Origin: Maribacter luteus
Lineage (GTDB): Bacteria; Bacteroidota; Bacteroidia; Flavobacteriales; Flavobacteriaceae
Direction: 5' to 3'
DNA: 64,000 nucleotides
Assembly (NCBI RefSeq): GCF_009674825.1
Contig: NZ_WKJH01000003.1
Span: 1-64,000 of the forward strand
The notes beneath the pieces are model-generated. The model made no database searches. It was not told the origin of the DNA and saw only the letters and a list, made by a program, of their open reading frames with translations. A program made the position numbers and the translations under genes. Each line of letters opens with the position of its first letter. Position 1 is the first letter of the stretch. Below, piece by piece: positions 34,946-44,400 of the stretch.

Positions 34946-37819
34946 TTAAGCACTTAATCCTTGAACGAAAATGGACACGAACTCTTTCATTTTATCTAAA
35001 ATACGCTCCCCTATTTCCCTTGCTTTTAAAATGCTAGGTCTATTATCCAAACACTTAAAAACCTCGTCACGTATGGGTTCCTGGCCACTATAGATATAAC
35101 TCTCGATCAAGGCATTGAACTGGCCCTTGTCAAGGTTTTCCTCTTCACACAATTTAGACAGCGCCAATACCTTTTGTTCTTGCCAGTACCTTTCAAATTC
35201 ATCTTCAATATCATCTACATCATTAATTTGCGGTAAATTTTCCTCAATGAATTTCTCGATAAGCTCGCGTTTGCTACGCAGCATAAGATCTCCGCCCAAT
35301 AAATCGATAATGGCTTTTTTTTGCGCCTTAACTTCCGATGTTTTGGCACCTTTGAGTTTGGCCAACAACTTCAAGATATAGGCGACATTTATTTCATCAC
35401 GATGTATGAGCTCCAACTCAAAATCGATATCCTCCAAAATAGATGTTTTTTGCTTTGCCCTATCTTGCTTTATCCGGTCGTAGAGATCTAAATATTTACT
35501 TTTATAATCTTCGTATTCCTGTTCGTCTATAGTAAGGTCTTCCCAATCAAAATCGGTGTAGGACTGCAAAACGTTCATGCTTCGCATAAGTTTACGAAAT
35601 GCCTGAACAAATTGTGCCTGTTCTTCTTCACTGGGTAAATCGTCCACACTTTTATAGGTAGGTACCACATCCCGTAAGTTTTTGAGTGCCTCGTCAAATT
35701 TGTTGGCTATCACCCCATAATCAGGCATAACGACCGTTTCAATGGCATCCTTATTGGAGAAAAGTGTTATGGCATCATCGGTCGCTTTTTTTAGGTTTCG
35801 GAAACAAAGGATGTTTCCTTGGGACTTCTGTTCCCCCAATATTCTGTTGGTTCGGGAGAAAGCTTGGATCAGGCCGTGCTGTCTTAAATTCTTGTCTACA
35901 TATAGGGTGTTTACCTTTTTGGCATCAAACCCTGTAAGCATCATATTCACCACCAATACAATGTCCAATCTATCCTTTTCATCATTAAAGGTGGTTTTCT
36001 CCCGCTCCTTTAAACGTTTGCTGATGTCTTTAAAGTAATTCTCAAATTGTTGGGCGTCCTTTGTGGAGAATTTGGTGTTGTACATTTTGTTGTAGTCACC
36101 AATAAATGCATCCAATTTATCCCTCGTATGACTGGATAGGTATTTTATTTCCGATTCCGCTGCCTTTGGCAATTCATCACCTGGCAAATAATCCTGTGCC
36201 TCTTCATCTTCTTCATTGGCTCCATAGGTGAATATCGTGGCGACACGTATATTGTGCCTGCCTTCTTCCTTTTTCTTTTGAAAGAGCTCGTAATACCGTA
36301 TCACATTATCGATACTGCTAACCGCGAACAGGGCCGAATACTCTTTACTGAAGGTTTTTTGGCCGTGGTAGGCAATGATATAATCCACGATTTTCTCCAA
36401 ACGTTTGGGGTCATCAAAGACTTCTTTTTTATCAATATCCTCGACCTCGATATCTATAAAGGTATTTCCTTTTTGCTTGTACCTGCCCACATATTCAATT
36501 CCGAACTTAAGCACGTTCTGGTCCCTTATGGCATCCGTGATTACATATTTATGCAGGCAGTTACCGAAGAGGTCCTTCGTGGTACGTTTCCCTAAATCGT
36601 TTTTTGATGCATTATCGGCAAAAATGGGCGTACCCGTAAAGCCGAACAGCTGACTTGCCTTAAAATATTCGTTGATTTTTTTGTGCGTTTCCCCAAACTG
36701 ACTTCGATGGCACTCATCAAAAATAAAAACCACTTTTTTATCCTGTAAATGGCCTAGGCTTTTCTCGTACCGGGCTTTGGAAATGGCATTGTTCAATTTT
36801 TGAATGGTAGTCAATACCAGTTTAGAATCGTCCGAGAGTTGTTTTACGAGAGAACGGGTATTGTCGGTAACGTCTACACTGTCTTTTTTAAAGGCATTGA
36901 ACTCCTTCATGGTCTGGTAATCGAGGTCTTTACGGTCTACTACAAAAACCACTTTATGCACCTCGGGCAGATCCATCACAATTTGGCTCGCCTTAAAAGA
37001 GGTCAAGGTTTTGCCCGATCCCGTGGTGTGCCAGATATAGCCATTTTCGTTGGAAGTCGCTACTTGGTTTATGATGGCCTCTGCGGCGTAGTACTGATAA
37101 GGCCGCAGTACCATCATGATCTTGTACGCCTCGTTCATTACCACATAGTGGGCGATCATTTTACCCAAATGATCTGGATCAAGGAATGCTTCTGCAAAAG
37201 CCTCTAATTCGGTTATATTCTTATTGTTCTTATCGGCCCAATAGAAGGTCTGTTTTACCGATTGCAATTTGTTGTTTGCCAAATACTTGGTATCGACCCC
37301 ATTGCTGATCACAAACAATTGTACATATTGGAACAAGCCGTGATTGCTCCAGAAAGAATGTTTTTGATAGCGATTGATCTGGTTGAAGGCTTCCTTTATT
37401 TCAAGTCCTCGACGTTTAAGCTCAATTTGCACCAGAGGCAGGCCATTGACCAATACCGTAACATCGTAGCGGTTTAAGTACGACCCTTCTTGCTGCAGTT
37501 GGTTGGTGACCTGAAAGCGGTTGTTCTTCCAGTTTTCCGAATCAAAAAAACGCACATACACCACCTCACCGTCTTCGCGGGTAAAGCTTAAGCGATCCCT
37601 TAGGGTTTTGGCCTTTTCAAATACATTGCCTTTGGCCAAATGGTTTAGAACGGTATCGAACTCCTTATCGGAATAGGTAATTTTGTTAAAGGCCTCTAAC
37701 TGTAACTTTAAATTGGAAACCAGGGCATCGCCATCTTGTATTTTTACAGCAGCATAGCCCAGGCCAATAAGTTGTTGGATCAAGTTATGTTCTAATAGGC
37801 ACTCTGGTTGTTTGGTCAT
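34946..37819 (-). CDS. hsdR: Type I restriction enzyme R subunit
   Basis: This 957-residue protein starts with the PD-(D/E)xK nuclease domain (LPLVQIELKRRGLEIKEAF contains the ExK). Next are the SF2 translocase motifs: Walker A WHTTGSGKTLTSFKA, DECH box FIFDECHRSQFGETH, and motif VI region QAFSRTNRILG. It cuts unmodified DNA after ATP-driven translocation by the HsdR2M2S complex. It starts at the base next to the fic stop (37820), so fic and hsdR are translated together. The C-terminal 250 residues are helical, as usual for HsdM/S contact. Confidence 0.93.
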   Translation of the reverse strand: MTKQPECLLEHNLIQQLIGLGYAAVKIQDGDALVSNLKLQLEAFNKITYSDKEFDTVLNHLAKGNVFEKAKTLRDRLSFTREDGEVVYVRFFDSENWKNNRFQVTNQLQQEGSYLNRYDVTVLVNGLPLVQIELKRRGLEIKEAFNQINRYQKHSFWSNHGLFQYVQLFVISNGVDTKYLANNKLQSVKQTFYWADKNNKNITELEAFAEAFLDPDHLGKMIAHYVVMNEAYKIMMVLRPYQYYAAEAIINQVATSNENGYIWHTTGSGKTLTSFKASQIVMDLPEVHKVVFVVDRKDLDYQTMKEFNAFKKDSVDVTDNTRSLVKQLSDDSKLVLTTIQKLNNAISKARYEKSLGHLQDKKVVFIFDECHRSQFGETHKKINEYFKASQLFGFTGTPIFADNASKNDLGKRTTKDLFGNCLHKYVITDAIRDQNVLKFGIEYVGRYKQKGNTFIDIEVEDIDKKEVFDDPKRLEKIVDYIIAYHGQKTFSKEYSALFAVSSIDNVIRYYELFQKKKEEGRHNIRVATIFTYGANEEDEEAQDYLPGDELPKAAESEIKYLSSHTRDKLDAFIGDYNKMYNTKFSTKDAQQFENYFKDISKRLKEREKTTFNDEKDRLDIVLVVNMMLTGFDAKKVNTLYVDKNLRQHGLIQAFSRTNRILGEQKSQGNILCFRNLKKATDDAITLFSNKDAIETVVMPDYGVIANKFDEALKNLRDVVPTYKSVDDLPSEEEQAQFVQAFRKLMRSMNVLQSYTDFDWEDLTIDEQEYEDYKSKYLDLYDRIKQDRAKQKTSILEDIDFELELIHRDEINVAYILKLLAKLKGAKTSEVKAQKKAIIDLLGGDLMLRSKRELIEKFIEENLPQINDVDDIEDEFERYWQEQKVLALSKLCEEENLDKGQFNALIESYIYSGQEPIRDEVFKCLDNRPSILKAREIGERILDKMKEFVSIFVQGLSA

Positions 37820-39358
37820 TTAATCTTCTAAAAAAATGGTTTTATATTGCTTTTCGATTTCCATGATTTCTTTCTCTTTTAAAACCGAAAATTCTTTTTT
37901 CAACGCTCTTTTTGATAAAACGCCATCATTTTGTTCTAAAAAACGAACCAAATGGGCAACCAATTTATCCGGCATTTCAAAATTGTTGTCTATATACCTT
38001 TTAAATGCATCATAGTTTTGCAAATAGGTTACTTCTTCCGGAATAACGCGTTCTAGAGTATCTTGTACGCAATCGTATAAAAATTCCGCTTGTTTTGTAG
38101 CATCGAAATAACGGTAAAAATCAATGGTATCATTAGTAACATCAACATTATGGTCTTCGGTTTCTTTCCAATCAATATGGTTCAACAAGGGGTGTGAATA
38201 CGATTCCAAAACGGTTTTGTAATCATCGATGTGGTCGAGTATGGATGAGGATACAGGAAAAATAACACCTTGTTGTGTAAATTCTTTTTTTGCTAAAATA
38301 TGATGGATAATATAGCGATGTAATCGTCCGTTACCATCAACAAAAGGATGTATGAATACAAATCCGAATGCTATGGTCGCCGCTGCCAACACCGCATCAT
38401 AGGTTTGGTCTTGCAATGCTTCATTGGTTGCCATCAATCCTTTTAATAGGGGTTCAACATCAGCTGCCTTAGCGGATATATGGTCTGGAATAGGTTCTCC
38501 GGTGACGCGGTCATGTTCGCCAACAAATCCGCCCTTTTTTCTCAATCCCATCTCTAAAAATCGACTGTTTTCTATGACTATTTGCTGTAAGCGAATTAAT
38601 TCATCTATGCTTAATGGTTTTTGACCCGCTTGCCCAATAGCTTTTCCCCAACGCATGGCCCTGTTGTTTCCGGGGTTTTCGCCTTCTATGGTAAAAGAGG
38701 CTTTGGAATCTTTTAGCAATAAAAAAGAAGATGCGCGTTGTAAGACATCTTTATGGATACCGTTAAGGAATGTATTTTTCTTACCCGCTATATTGGCATT
38801 GATATAGGTTTCCAGTTTCTCGGTCTTAAAAATCAACGGACAAAAATCTTTGGTTCCCGGAAGGTTGTTTATAATGCGGTGTCTTGATGAGCGACTGCCT
38901 TTAACGCAGTACTGCATTTTGTCGTCTATTAACGGTACAAAATTTTTAATGGTCAAATCTTTAATAGCCAGTTGCTTTTGCAAAAGCCATTCGTAAAGAA
39001 ACCATATTTTTCGACTGTACTGCCCGGTGGGTTCCAATTGTACTAATGTTGTGATGTCTTGTTCAGATAGTTGATCAAATAGTTTTTTAAAGAACAAAAG
39101 ATTAATGCCTTCGTATTTTAAGGCGAAAACCAAATGCCTGTACAACGTATCATCAAAGGCTGCCCTGGAAGAAAACACCTTCCAGTTTTCTGTACTATAG
39201 CTCCGTCTTTTAGTGCTTATAATTGCCAATTTTTCGGGGAAAGGCATTTGTAATTGGAAGCCTTCCATTATAGCACCATAACCCACTAACACACCTTCTT
39301 CTGGTGCTTTTATACCGTGAAAAACAGTTATTTTATGTGAAAAACGTTTCGTATTCAT
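37820..39358 (-). CDS. Fic-domain enzyme inside the type I restriction operon
   Basis: This 512-residue protein has the catalytic Fic motif HPFVDGNGRLHR at about 337-348, and before it, near residue 219, SFTIEGE, the (S/T)xxxE(G/N) inhibitory helix of class II Fic proteins. It should thus be an autoinhibited AMPylase (or related nucleotide-transferase). The N-terminal 200 residues do not match a named domain. Its C-terminus (ALKKEFSVLKEKEIMEIEKQ) is winged-helix-like. It directly precedes hsdR in the same direction, so it is probably a companion of the restriction system. The target is unknown. Confidence 0.85.
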   Translation of the reverse strand: MNTKRFSHKITVFHGIKAPEEGVLVGYGAIMEGFQLQMPFPEKLAIISTKRRSYSTENWKVFSSRAAFDDTLYRHLVFALKYEGINLLFFKKLFDQLSEQDITTLVQLEPTGQYSRKIWFLYEWLLQKQLAIKDLTIKNFVPLIDDKMQYCVKGSRSSRHRIINNLPGTKDFCPLIFKTEKLETYINANIAGKKNTFLNGIHKDVLQRASSFLLLKDSKASFTIEGENPGNNRAMRWGKAIGQAGQKPLSIDELIRLQQIVIENSRFLEMGLRKKGGFVGEHDRVTGEPIPDHISAKAADVEPLLKGLMATNEALQDQTYDAVLAAATIAFGFVFIHPFVDGNGRLHRYIIHHILAKKEFTQQGVIFPVSSSILDHIDDYKTVLESYSHPLLNHIDWKETEDHNVDVTNDTIDFYRYFDATKQAEFLYDCVQDTLERVIPEEVTYLQNYDAFKRYIDNNFEMPDKLVAHLVRFLEQNDGVLSKRALKKEFSVLKEKEIMEIEKQYKTIFLED

Positions 39359-39393
39359 GGGTTTAAGTTACAAACAGTACTATCAAATATAAT

Positions 39394-39464
39394 GGAAAAA
39401 CAGGTTTTATTTTGGAAAAACGGGTTTTATTTTGATTATTTAAGGAAAAACGGGTTTTTAAGTA
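39394..39464. promoter_or_regulatory. Three phased copies of GGAAAAACGGGTTTT upstream of fic-hsdR
   Basis: GGAAAAACAGGTTTTATTTT starts at 39394, GGAAAAACGGGTTTTATTTT at 39414 and GGAAAAACGGGTTTTTAAGT at 39444. The offsets are 20 and 30 bases, so all three lie on about the same face of the helix. They precede the fic start codon (39358, minus strand) by 36 to 106 bases. A shorter relative, TTAGGTTTTATTTTAC, appears further upstream. They are candidate operators for an unidentified regulator. Confidence 0.5.
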
Positions 39465-39700
39465 TTTTGGATTATTAGGTTTTATAATGACATTTTAGGT
39501 TTTATTTTACTTGTTATTGGAAAATTAGGTCTAAAAACGTGGGGCAATGAATAAAAACGAGCGCAAAACTTACTACTACTAAAATACGTGCGCCACTATT
39601 CTTTAATTTTCGAATAACCTGTTGTTTCCAATGCTTTTTTTTGTTTCAGCTACGCTCAACAATCAAGCACCGATAATACTATGTATTACAATTTTAACCC

Positions 39701-41002
39701 TTAGACAAACATCTGCTGCAACAAGCCTTTTTTAAAGATTTGGGTCTGGTTGAGTTGTTGGTTGACCTTTTCTATTTTGGTATCGATACTGGATAAATAA
39801 CTAGCGATTTTTTGTTGTTCTGGGAGAGTTGGGATTCTAATCTTACCACTAAGTATATAATCTGAATCCGCAGTAATATAGCGATCACCAACTAAAACAT
39901 ATTTTCTTAGAAAATTATTTGCTCTATATGAATCACTAAAATAATATTCTAGAAATAATGGGTTTGCTTTTTCCTTCACTTTGAAGGTATAATATAAAGT
40001 CGATAGTAAACCATCTCTACAAAGATTGGCTTTGAAAACGCCAAAAGGCGCATTAGCACTAATGCTTTTTGCGTATACAAAGTCATTCAACCGTGTTTTT
40101 ACATAATTTAAGTGGTTTACTTTACTGTAGGTATCTTGAAGCAATTCTTTTCTGTCTACTATTCCGTACTTTGAGGAAAGCGATAGAATATCATCTATAC
40201 TAAACTCCTCATCCTTATTATTTTCTGAGTACCTTACTAGCAATTGGGATAAACGATTTTCTTCATAGTCACCAGTAAACTCAGGAAACCTCAGTTTACC
40301 AGAAAACAATTGTTGCATCACCCCTTTTTTGTAGTCCAATAGCAAGGCTTTCTTTTGGGTGAGCTGCTGTATTTTTTGATCTACGGCAGCCAAAAAGGCC
40401 GCTATTTTTTGTTGTTCGGGGAGATTTGGGCATTGAATTTTGACTTTTCTTAAATCAGCCAAAGAGATTTCTTGAAATGTACTCCCCTTTGACACTGAAA
40501 GAATTCTCTTTACTACTGACAATGTGTGCAGTGAATGAAAAGTAAACAAATTTGATTGCTTTTCTTTTACAGAAATTCGTGCCGTTCCTTGTGTAAGATT
40601 AGCAACCTTTATTGAATCGGGTAATATTTGTGAAACGCCTATATTACCTCTCAAGGAAAATATAACATCGCCAGGTGATACTTCAGATCTTTGATATTTC
40701 TTTGCGATTTCATCAGAAGTACGTTCGAGTTCGTCCAAAATTATAGGGCTATTTAAGTCTTTACTTTTAATATAAGGCATCCCGCCTTCAATGTGTTCAC
40801 CCGCCTGAACTATTCCATAGGAAATCTTTTTACCTACTATTTCTTCTAACTTATAGCAACTCCATTCTCCTTCAAACTCTTTAAAGCGTAATGTGGGAAC
40901 AAGTGATTGCTTCGTTGTCTTCGAAAGGGCAGATTGCTTCGCTCCTTCCTCACTCGCAATGACGGGTTGTTTTGAAATGATGGTTTTGTTTTGTACTGCC
41001 AT
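39701..41002 (-). CDS. hsdS: Type I restriction enzyme specificity subunit
   Basis: This 433-residue protein has two target-recognition domains. The first is residues about 35-205, preceded by LRFKEFEGEW and ending LPEQQKIAAFLAAVDQKIQQ. The second is about 230-420, ending LPEQQKIASYLSSIDTKIEK. The conserved LPEQQKIA..L coiled-coil spacers are typical. It chooses the DNA sequence that HsdM methylates. It overlaps the hsdM stop (TAATG). The first 31 residues (VIASEEGAKQSALSKTTKQS) are extra: they are encoded by a dispersed GTCATTGCGAG-type repeat read in frame. Confidence 0.9.
   Translation of the reverse strand: MAVQNKTIISKQPVIASEEGAKQSALSKTTKQSLVPTLRFKEFEGEWSCYKLEEIVGKKISYGIVQAGEHIEGGMPYIKSKDLNSPIILDELERTSDEIAKKYQRSEVSPGDVIFSLRGNIGVSQILPDSIKVANLTQGTARISVKEKQSNLFTFHSLHTLSVVKRILSVSKGSTFQEISLADLRKVKIQCPNLPEQQKIAAFLAAVDQKIQQLTQKKALLLDYKKGVMQQLFSGKLRFPEFTGDYEENRLSQLLVRYSENNKDEEFSIDDILSLSSKYGIVDRKELLQDTYSKVNHLNYVKTRLNDFVYAKSISANAPFGVFKANLCRDGLLSTLYYTFKVKEKANPLFLEYYFSDSYRANNFLRKYVLVGDRYITADSDYILSGKIRIPTLPEQQKIASYLSSIDTKIEKVNQQLNQTQIFKKGLLQQMFV
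40905..40963. repeat. Dispersed repeat translated within hsdS
   Basis: On the minus strand the bases read CGTCATTGCGAGTGAGGAAG..GAAGCAATC (40931-40963) and then a second GAAGCAATC (40905-40914). This resembles the widespread CGTCATTGCGAGGAGG..GAAGCAATC intergenic repeat. Here it lies inside a gene and keeps its frame, adding a flexible N-terminal stretch to HsdS. No other copy is visible in the window. Confidence 0.6.
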
Positions 41003-42582
41003 TAAAAAGGGGTATCTATGCCCAGTTCATCACAGAACTGTTGTATGGTGTTATCGGTTTTCCTTATCTCTTTTTCGAGTTGTTTCAAGTCTTGGGAAAC
41101 CTGTTGCAAGTCCACCGGCTCTTCTTCCTCAAAGGTGTCCACATAGCGCGGTATGTTCAGGTTGTAATCGTTTTCGGCTACCTCGGCCAATGGGGCCACA
41201 TAGCTGTATTTGTCCACCTCGGCATCGTCAAAGGCTCCACTGCTGTAGGCCTTGTAAACATCTATTACTTTGGTAATGTCCCCGTCCCGCAACACATTTT
41301 GGGTCTTTACCTTTTCAAAATGTTGGCTAGCGTCTATAAAGAGTATATTCTTAGCTTCTGACCTGTTTTTCTTCAATACCAAAATACAGGTAGGGATGCT
41401 CGTACCGTAAAAAATATTGGCGGGCAGGCCGATAACGGCATCGAGGTAATTGCGGTCTTCTATCAGGTACTTACGTATATGCCCTTCGGCAGCTCCCCTA
41501 AACAATACGCCATGGGGCAATACACAGGCCATGGTACCATTATCGGCCAATTGGTGCACCATGTGCTGTACAAAGGCAAAATCGGCCTTACTGCCCGGTG
41601 CCAGTTTGCCGTAGACGGCAAAACGGTCGTCGCTCATAAACAAGGGACTGGCACTCCACTTGGCCGAAAAGGGCGGGTTGGCGACAATGGCCTCAAAACG
41701 CATATCTACATGCTGTGGTTTTTCGAGGGTGTTCTCGTTTTTTATATCGAACTTTTTGTAATGCACATCGTGCATGATCATGTTCATGCGACACAGGTTG
41801 TAGGTGGTGGGGTTCATTTCCTGACCGTAGAATCCGCCCACTTGCTTTACTTGTTTGGCAACGCGCAGCAACAAAGAGCCAGAACCACAGGTGGGGTCGT
41901 AAACCGACTTTAACTTGTCCTTACCCAAAGTGACCAATTGCGCCAATACGTTCGATACTTGTTGGGGCGTGTAGAACTCCCCTGCTTTTTTACCCGCACC
42001 GGAGGCAAATTGCCCGATCAGGTATTCATAGGCATCGCCCAGCATATCGCTTTCTGAATTGGCAATATCAAAATCGATTTCCTCTAAATGCGAAAGCACT
42101 TTTACAATGAGTTCGTTCTTATCGTTCTCCGACTTCCCGAGTTTGGAGCTGGTGAGATCCAGATCCTCGAAGAGGTTGCCAAAATCCTCTTCACTTTCAC
42201 TGCCCATGGTACTCTGCTCAATGTGCGTCAATACCCTAGTTAAATCCCCTAGGATAAATTGGTGTTTTCCGCCGGAATTGCCACGTCTGGCCAGTTCGGA
42301 GAACAGCTCAGAGGGCAATAGAAAATAGCCCAGTTTATCCAAGGCGGCATCCCGTACGGCTTCTATGTATTCCGCTTCCTGCGGATGGCCTTCCAAATCA
42401 CGGAACTTTAGTTGGTCGGGTTCCAAGATTTCGTTGGCATAGAGTTCCATTTTTTTACTCAGGTATTTGTAAAAAATGAAGCCTAGTATGTAGTCCCTAA
42501 AATCATCGGCATCCATCTTCCCCCGAAGGGTATTGGCAATATTCCAGAGTTGTGCTTGTAATTGTTGTGTTTGTTGGGTCAT
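41002..42582 (-). CDS. hsdM: Type I restriction enzyme N6-adenine methyltransferase
   Basis: This 526-residue protein has the N-terminal HsdM helical domain (LWNIANTLRGKMDADDFRDY), the SAM motif DPTCGSGSLLLRV near residues 227-239, and the catalytic motif IVANPPFSAKWS near 302-313. It methylates adenine in the target set by HsdS. It is 6 bases downstream of the WG-repeat gene and overlaps hsdS by the TAATG arrangement. The long C-terminal helix (QDLKQLEKEIRKTDNTIQQF) contacts HsdS. Confidence 0.93.
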   Translation of the reverse strand: MTQQTQQLQAQLWNIANTLRGKMDADDFRDYILGFIFYKYLSKKMELYANEILEPDQLKFRDLEGHPQEAEYIEAVRDAALDKLGYFLLPSELFSELARRGNSGGKHQFILGDLTRVLTHIEQSTMGSESEEDFGNLFEDLDLTSSKLGKSENDKNELIVKVLSHLEEIDFDIANSESDMLGDAYEYLIGQFASGAGKKAGEFYTPQQVSNVLAQLVTLGKDKLKSVYDPTCGSGSLLLRVAKQVKQVGGFYGQEMNPTTYNLCRMNMIMHDVHYKKFDIKNENTLEKPQHVDMRFEAIVANPPFSAKWSASPLFMSDDRFAVYGKLAPGSKADFAFVQHMVHQLADNGTMACVLPHGVLFRGAAEGHIRKYLIEDRNYLDAVIGLPANIFYGTSIPTCILVLKKNRSEAKNILFIDASQHFEKVKTQNVLRDGDITKVIDVYKAYSSGAFDDAEVDKYSYVAPLAEVAENDYNLNIPRYVDTFEEEEPVDLQQVSQDLKQLEKEIRKTDNTIQQFCDELGIDTPF

Positions 42583-42588
42583 TTGCTA

Positions 42589-43086
42589 TTATTCATCCTT
42601 TTTTATTATGAATTCTCCCTTGAAGTTGTAAATAATTCCATCTGCATAGAACAACTCCTCATCGTCAAAATATTGTATCTTATTAAATGTTGGTTCTAGA
42701 ATATAGTCGCCATATCTATTAATGACCCCCATTTTCCAATCATCATTAGCCACAGAATAGTAGGCTCTATCATTTTCACTTAAGCCAAAACCAGTAAACA
42801 TTACTACAAATAATTTTACTCCGGGTATATAATGGTGGATTTCTTTAATTCCTTTTTTAACCAAGTCACCATCTTTTGAAACAATTGCAAAATGGTCCGT
42901 ACCTTCCCATTCTCCATACTTAACCTGTAAATAGTTCTTGTCTTCTCCCAACCATTCACATTCGGATACAGTTGCATTTAATAATTTTTCTAAATCGATT
43001 ACAATTGTACCGTTGCCTTTATCAAGCTTATATTTGGTTACTTCGTCACCTTCAACATTTTCTTGGTAGGTTATTATTTCTGTCAT
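42589..43086 (-). CDS. WG-repeat-like protein upstream of hsdM
   Basis: This 165-residue protein has no signal peptide. The C-terminal half (WKMGVINRYGDYILEPTFNK followed by IQYFDDEELFYAD) fits a WG repeat (WG-x-V-x3-G-x2-I-x-P-x-Y-D-x-I). The N-terminal half (TKYKLDKGNGTIVIDLEKLL) may be a diverged pair of the same repeat. Function unknown. Only 6 bases separate it from hsdM in the same direction, and it follows the PLD-like gene with a 48-base gap, so it may be part of the restriction operon. Confidence 0.6.
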   Translation of the reverse strand: MTEIITYQENVEGDEVTKYKLDKGNGTIVIDLEKLLNATVSECEWLGEDKNYLQVKYGEWEGTDHFAIVSKDGDLVKKGIKEIHHYIPGVKLFVVMFTGFGLSENDRAYYSVANDDWKMGVINRYGDYILEPTFNKIQYFDDEELFYADGIIYNFKGEFIIKKDE

Positions 43087-43134
43087 TAAGCGTTTTTAAT
43101 TATTTCGGAATAGTAATTATTGTGAACTTCTAAT

Positions 43135-44043
43135 TTATATTAATTCGGCTAAAGACTGTGGGTAAACAATCCATTTATTGCCTTTGGTATTTTCTTTATA
43201 TTCAATCCCAACCAATCTACCTTTATCGGTTATGGTCGTCTTATCCAACACATATCCTTTCGCTATCATTACTTCAATGACTTCCGCAAAAGATTTATCC
43301 TTTAACTTACCGAGATTTGTTGCCGAAAGAAGTTTATCTTTTACTATAGGTTCCTGAACTTCAATAATGGTTTCAGCTTGAATGTTTTGTTTTTCAAATT
43401 CTTCCCTACTGGGTCTTTCCATATGGTCTGCCATATCCACAAAGGTTTTGTCCATAAATTCAAAAACACTCCGTTTCGTTTTGATTCCACCATTTAATAA
43501 TTCATCAGTAAGGTCTAAACGAGTTTCGGACCCAACATAATCTTTTGCTATTAAATACTTCTTTTTATAATTCGGTCTTCGTATAAAAATAGTGTAGTTT
43601 TTTCCTAGAGTCTTCATTGATTCATCCCAAGCCTGTTTGTCTATTCCTGAGCCTCCGAATATGGAAGTTTCACTGATGACCCCAAACTCCACATTGTTTT
43701 TAAAGGAGTAATCATACAGATTGATGGATGTTATGATACCTCTTTTTTCATTGGCATAATATTTAGCATGTAGATTTGGAATAAAGACAATAGAAACATT
43801 CGGGAAATCCTTGAAATAATTAAGGTCTTCTACTTTCAAACTTTTTTCAGGATGCTTTTCATTTTTTCCAAATGCGATAATAATATGTAGTTCAGAGTTT
43901 CTTTTATGGTTTTCAAAAAGTGCTTTTTTGAAATAATCATCGAGTTTAATATAAGGCGACACGATCAACAGTTGCTTCTTCGCCTTATGGATGATTTCAT
44001 AAACTTCTTCTGTAAGTTCTTGTCCTGTAATGAATTTTGCCAT
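43135..44043 (-). CDS. PLD-like protein with a single degenerate HKD motif
   Basis: This 302-residue protein has a phospholipase D/nuclease-type domain: QLLIVSPYIKLDDYFKKALF, then NLHAKYYANEKRGIITSINL. His92 and Lys94 are present, but the third motif residue is Glu99 rather than Asp, and only one half is seen, so it must act as a dimer. The rest (residues 180-302) is helical with a winged-helix-like end. PLD-like nucleases are frequent in restriction and defence loci. It begins the minus-strand block that leads through WG-repeat to hsdM. Confidence 0.75.
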   Translation of the reverse strand: MAKFITGQELTEEVYEIIHKAKKQLLIVSPYIKLDDYFKKALFENHKRNSELHIIIAFGKNEKHPEKSLKVEDLNYFKDFPNVSIVFIPNLHAKYYANEKRGIITSINLYDYSFKNNVEFGVISETSIFGGSGIDKQAWDESMKTLGKNYTIFIRRPNYKKKYLIAKDYVGSETRLDLTDELLNGGIKTKRSVFEFMDKTFVDMADHMERPSREEFEKQNIQAETIIEVQEPIVKDKLLSATNLGKLKDKSFAEVIEVMIAKGYVLDKTTITDKGRLVGIEYKENTKGNKWIVYPQSLAELI

Positions 44044-44380
44044 TTTAATTGGTTATTTAATATGAAGTTTTTTTAAATAGTTTTCAAATTGTAAACGGAT
44101 TAATACGACATGTTCAATCATTGTGTTTGTTGAATAAATTCATGCTTTCCAAACCTGGAACGGTAAAAAAAGCTAAATATATTAGGCCCCATTTTTTTTG
44201 TAAATAACAAAGATTCCAATAATCAACTTAGAGCAACTAAAGTTAAAACATTTATTTAGTTGAAGGCAAATCTTACGCTAAAGAACGAATATAAACTTTG
44301 GTCTTATTATAGCCTTTCTACAAACAGCTTATTTTTAAATTCAGCATGCCTTTGCAACTTAGAACATTTTAAATTATTAC

Positions 44381-44400
44381 CCTTACAGATATCTGTAAGG
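44381..44400. repeat. Perfect 20-bp palindrome CCTTACAGAT/ATCTGTAAGG
   Basis: The sequence is its own reverse complement with no loop. It lies in the 763-base interval between the divergent PLD-like gene and hipB. A dimeric DNA-binding protein or site-specific enzyme is a plausible reader, but none is identified. Confidence 0.55.

Noticed and set aside
39359-40263. Possible invertible specificity switch in hsdS
   Set aside because: Only one hsdS with two recognition domains is present, no second partial hsdS or recombinase, and no inverted repeats of useful length were seen.
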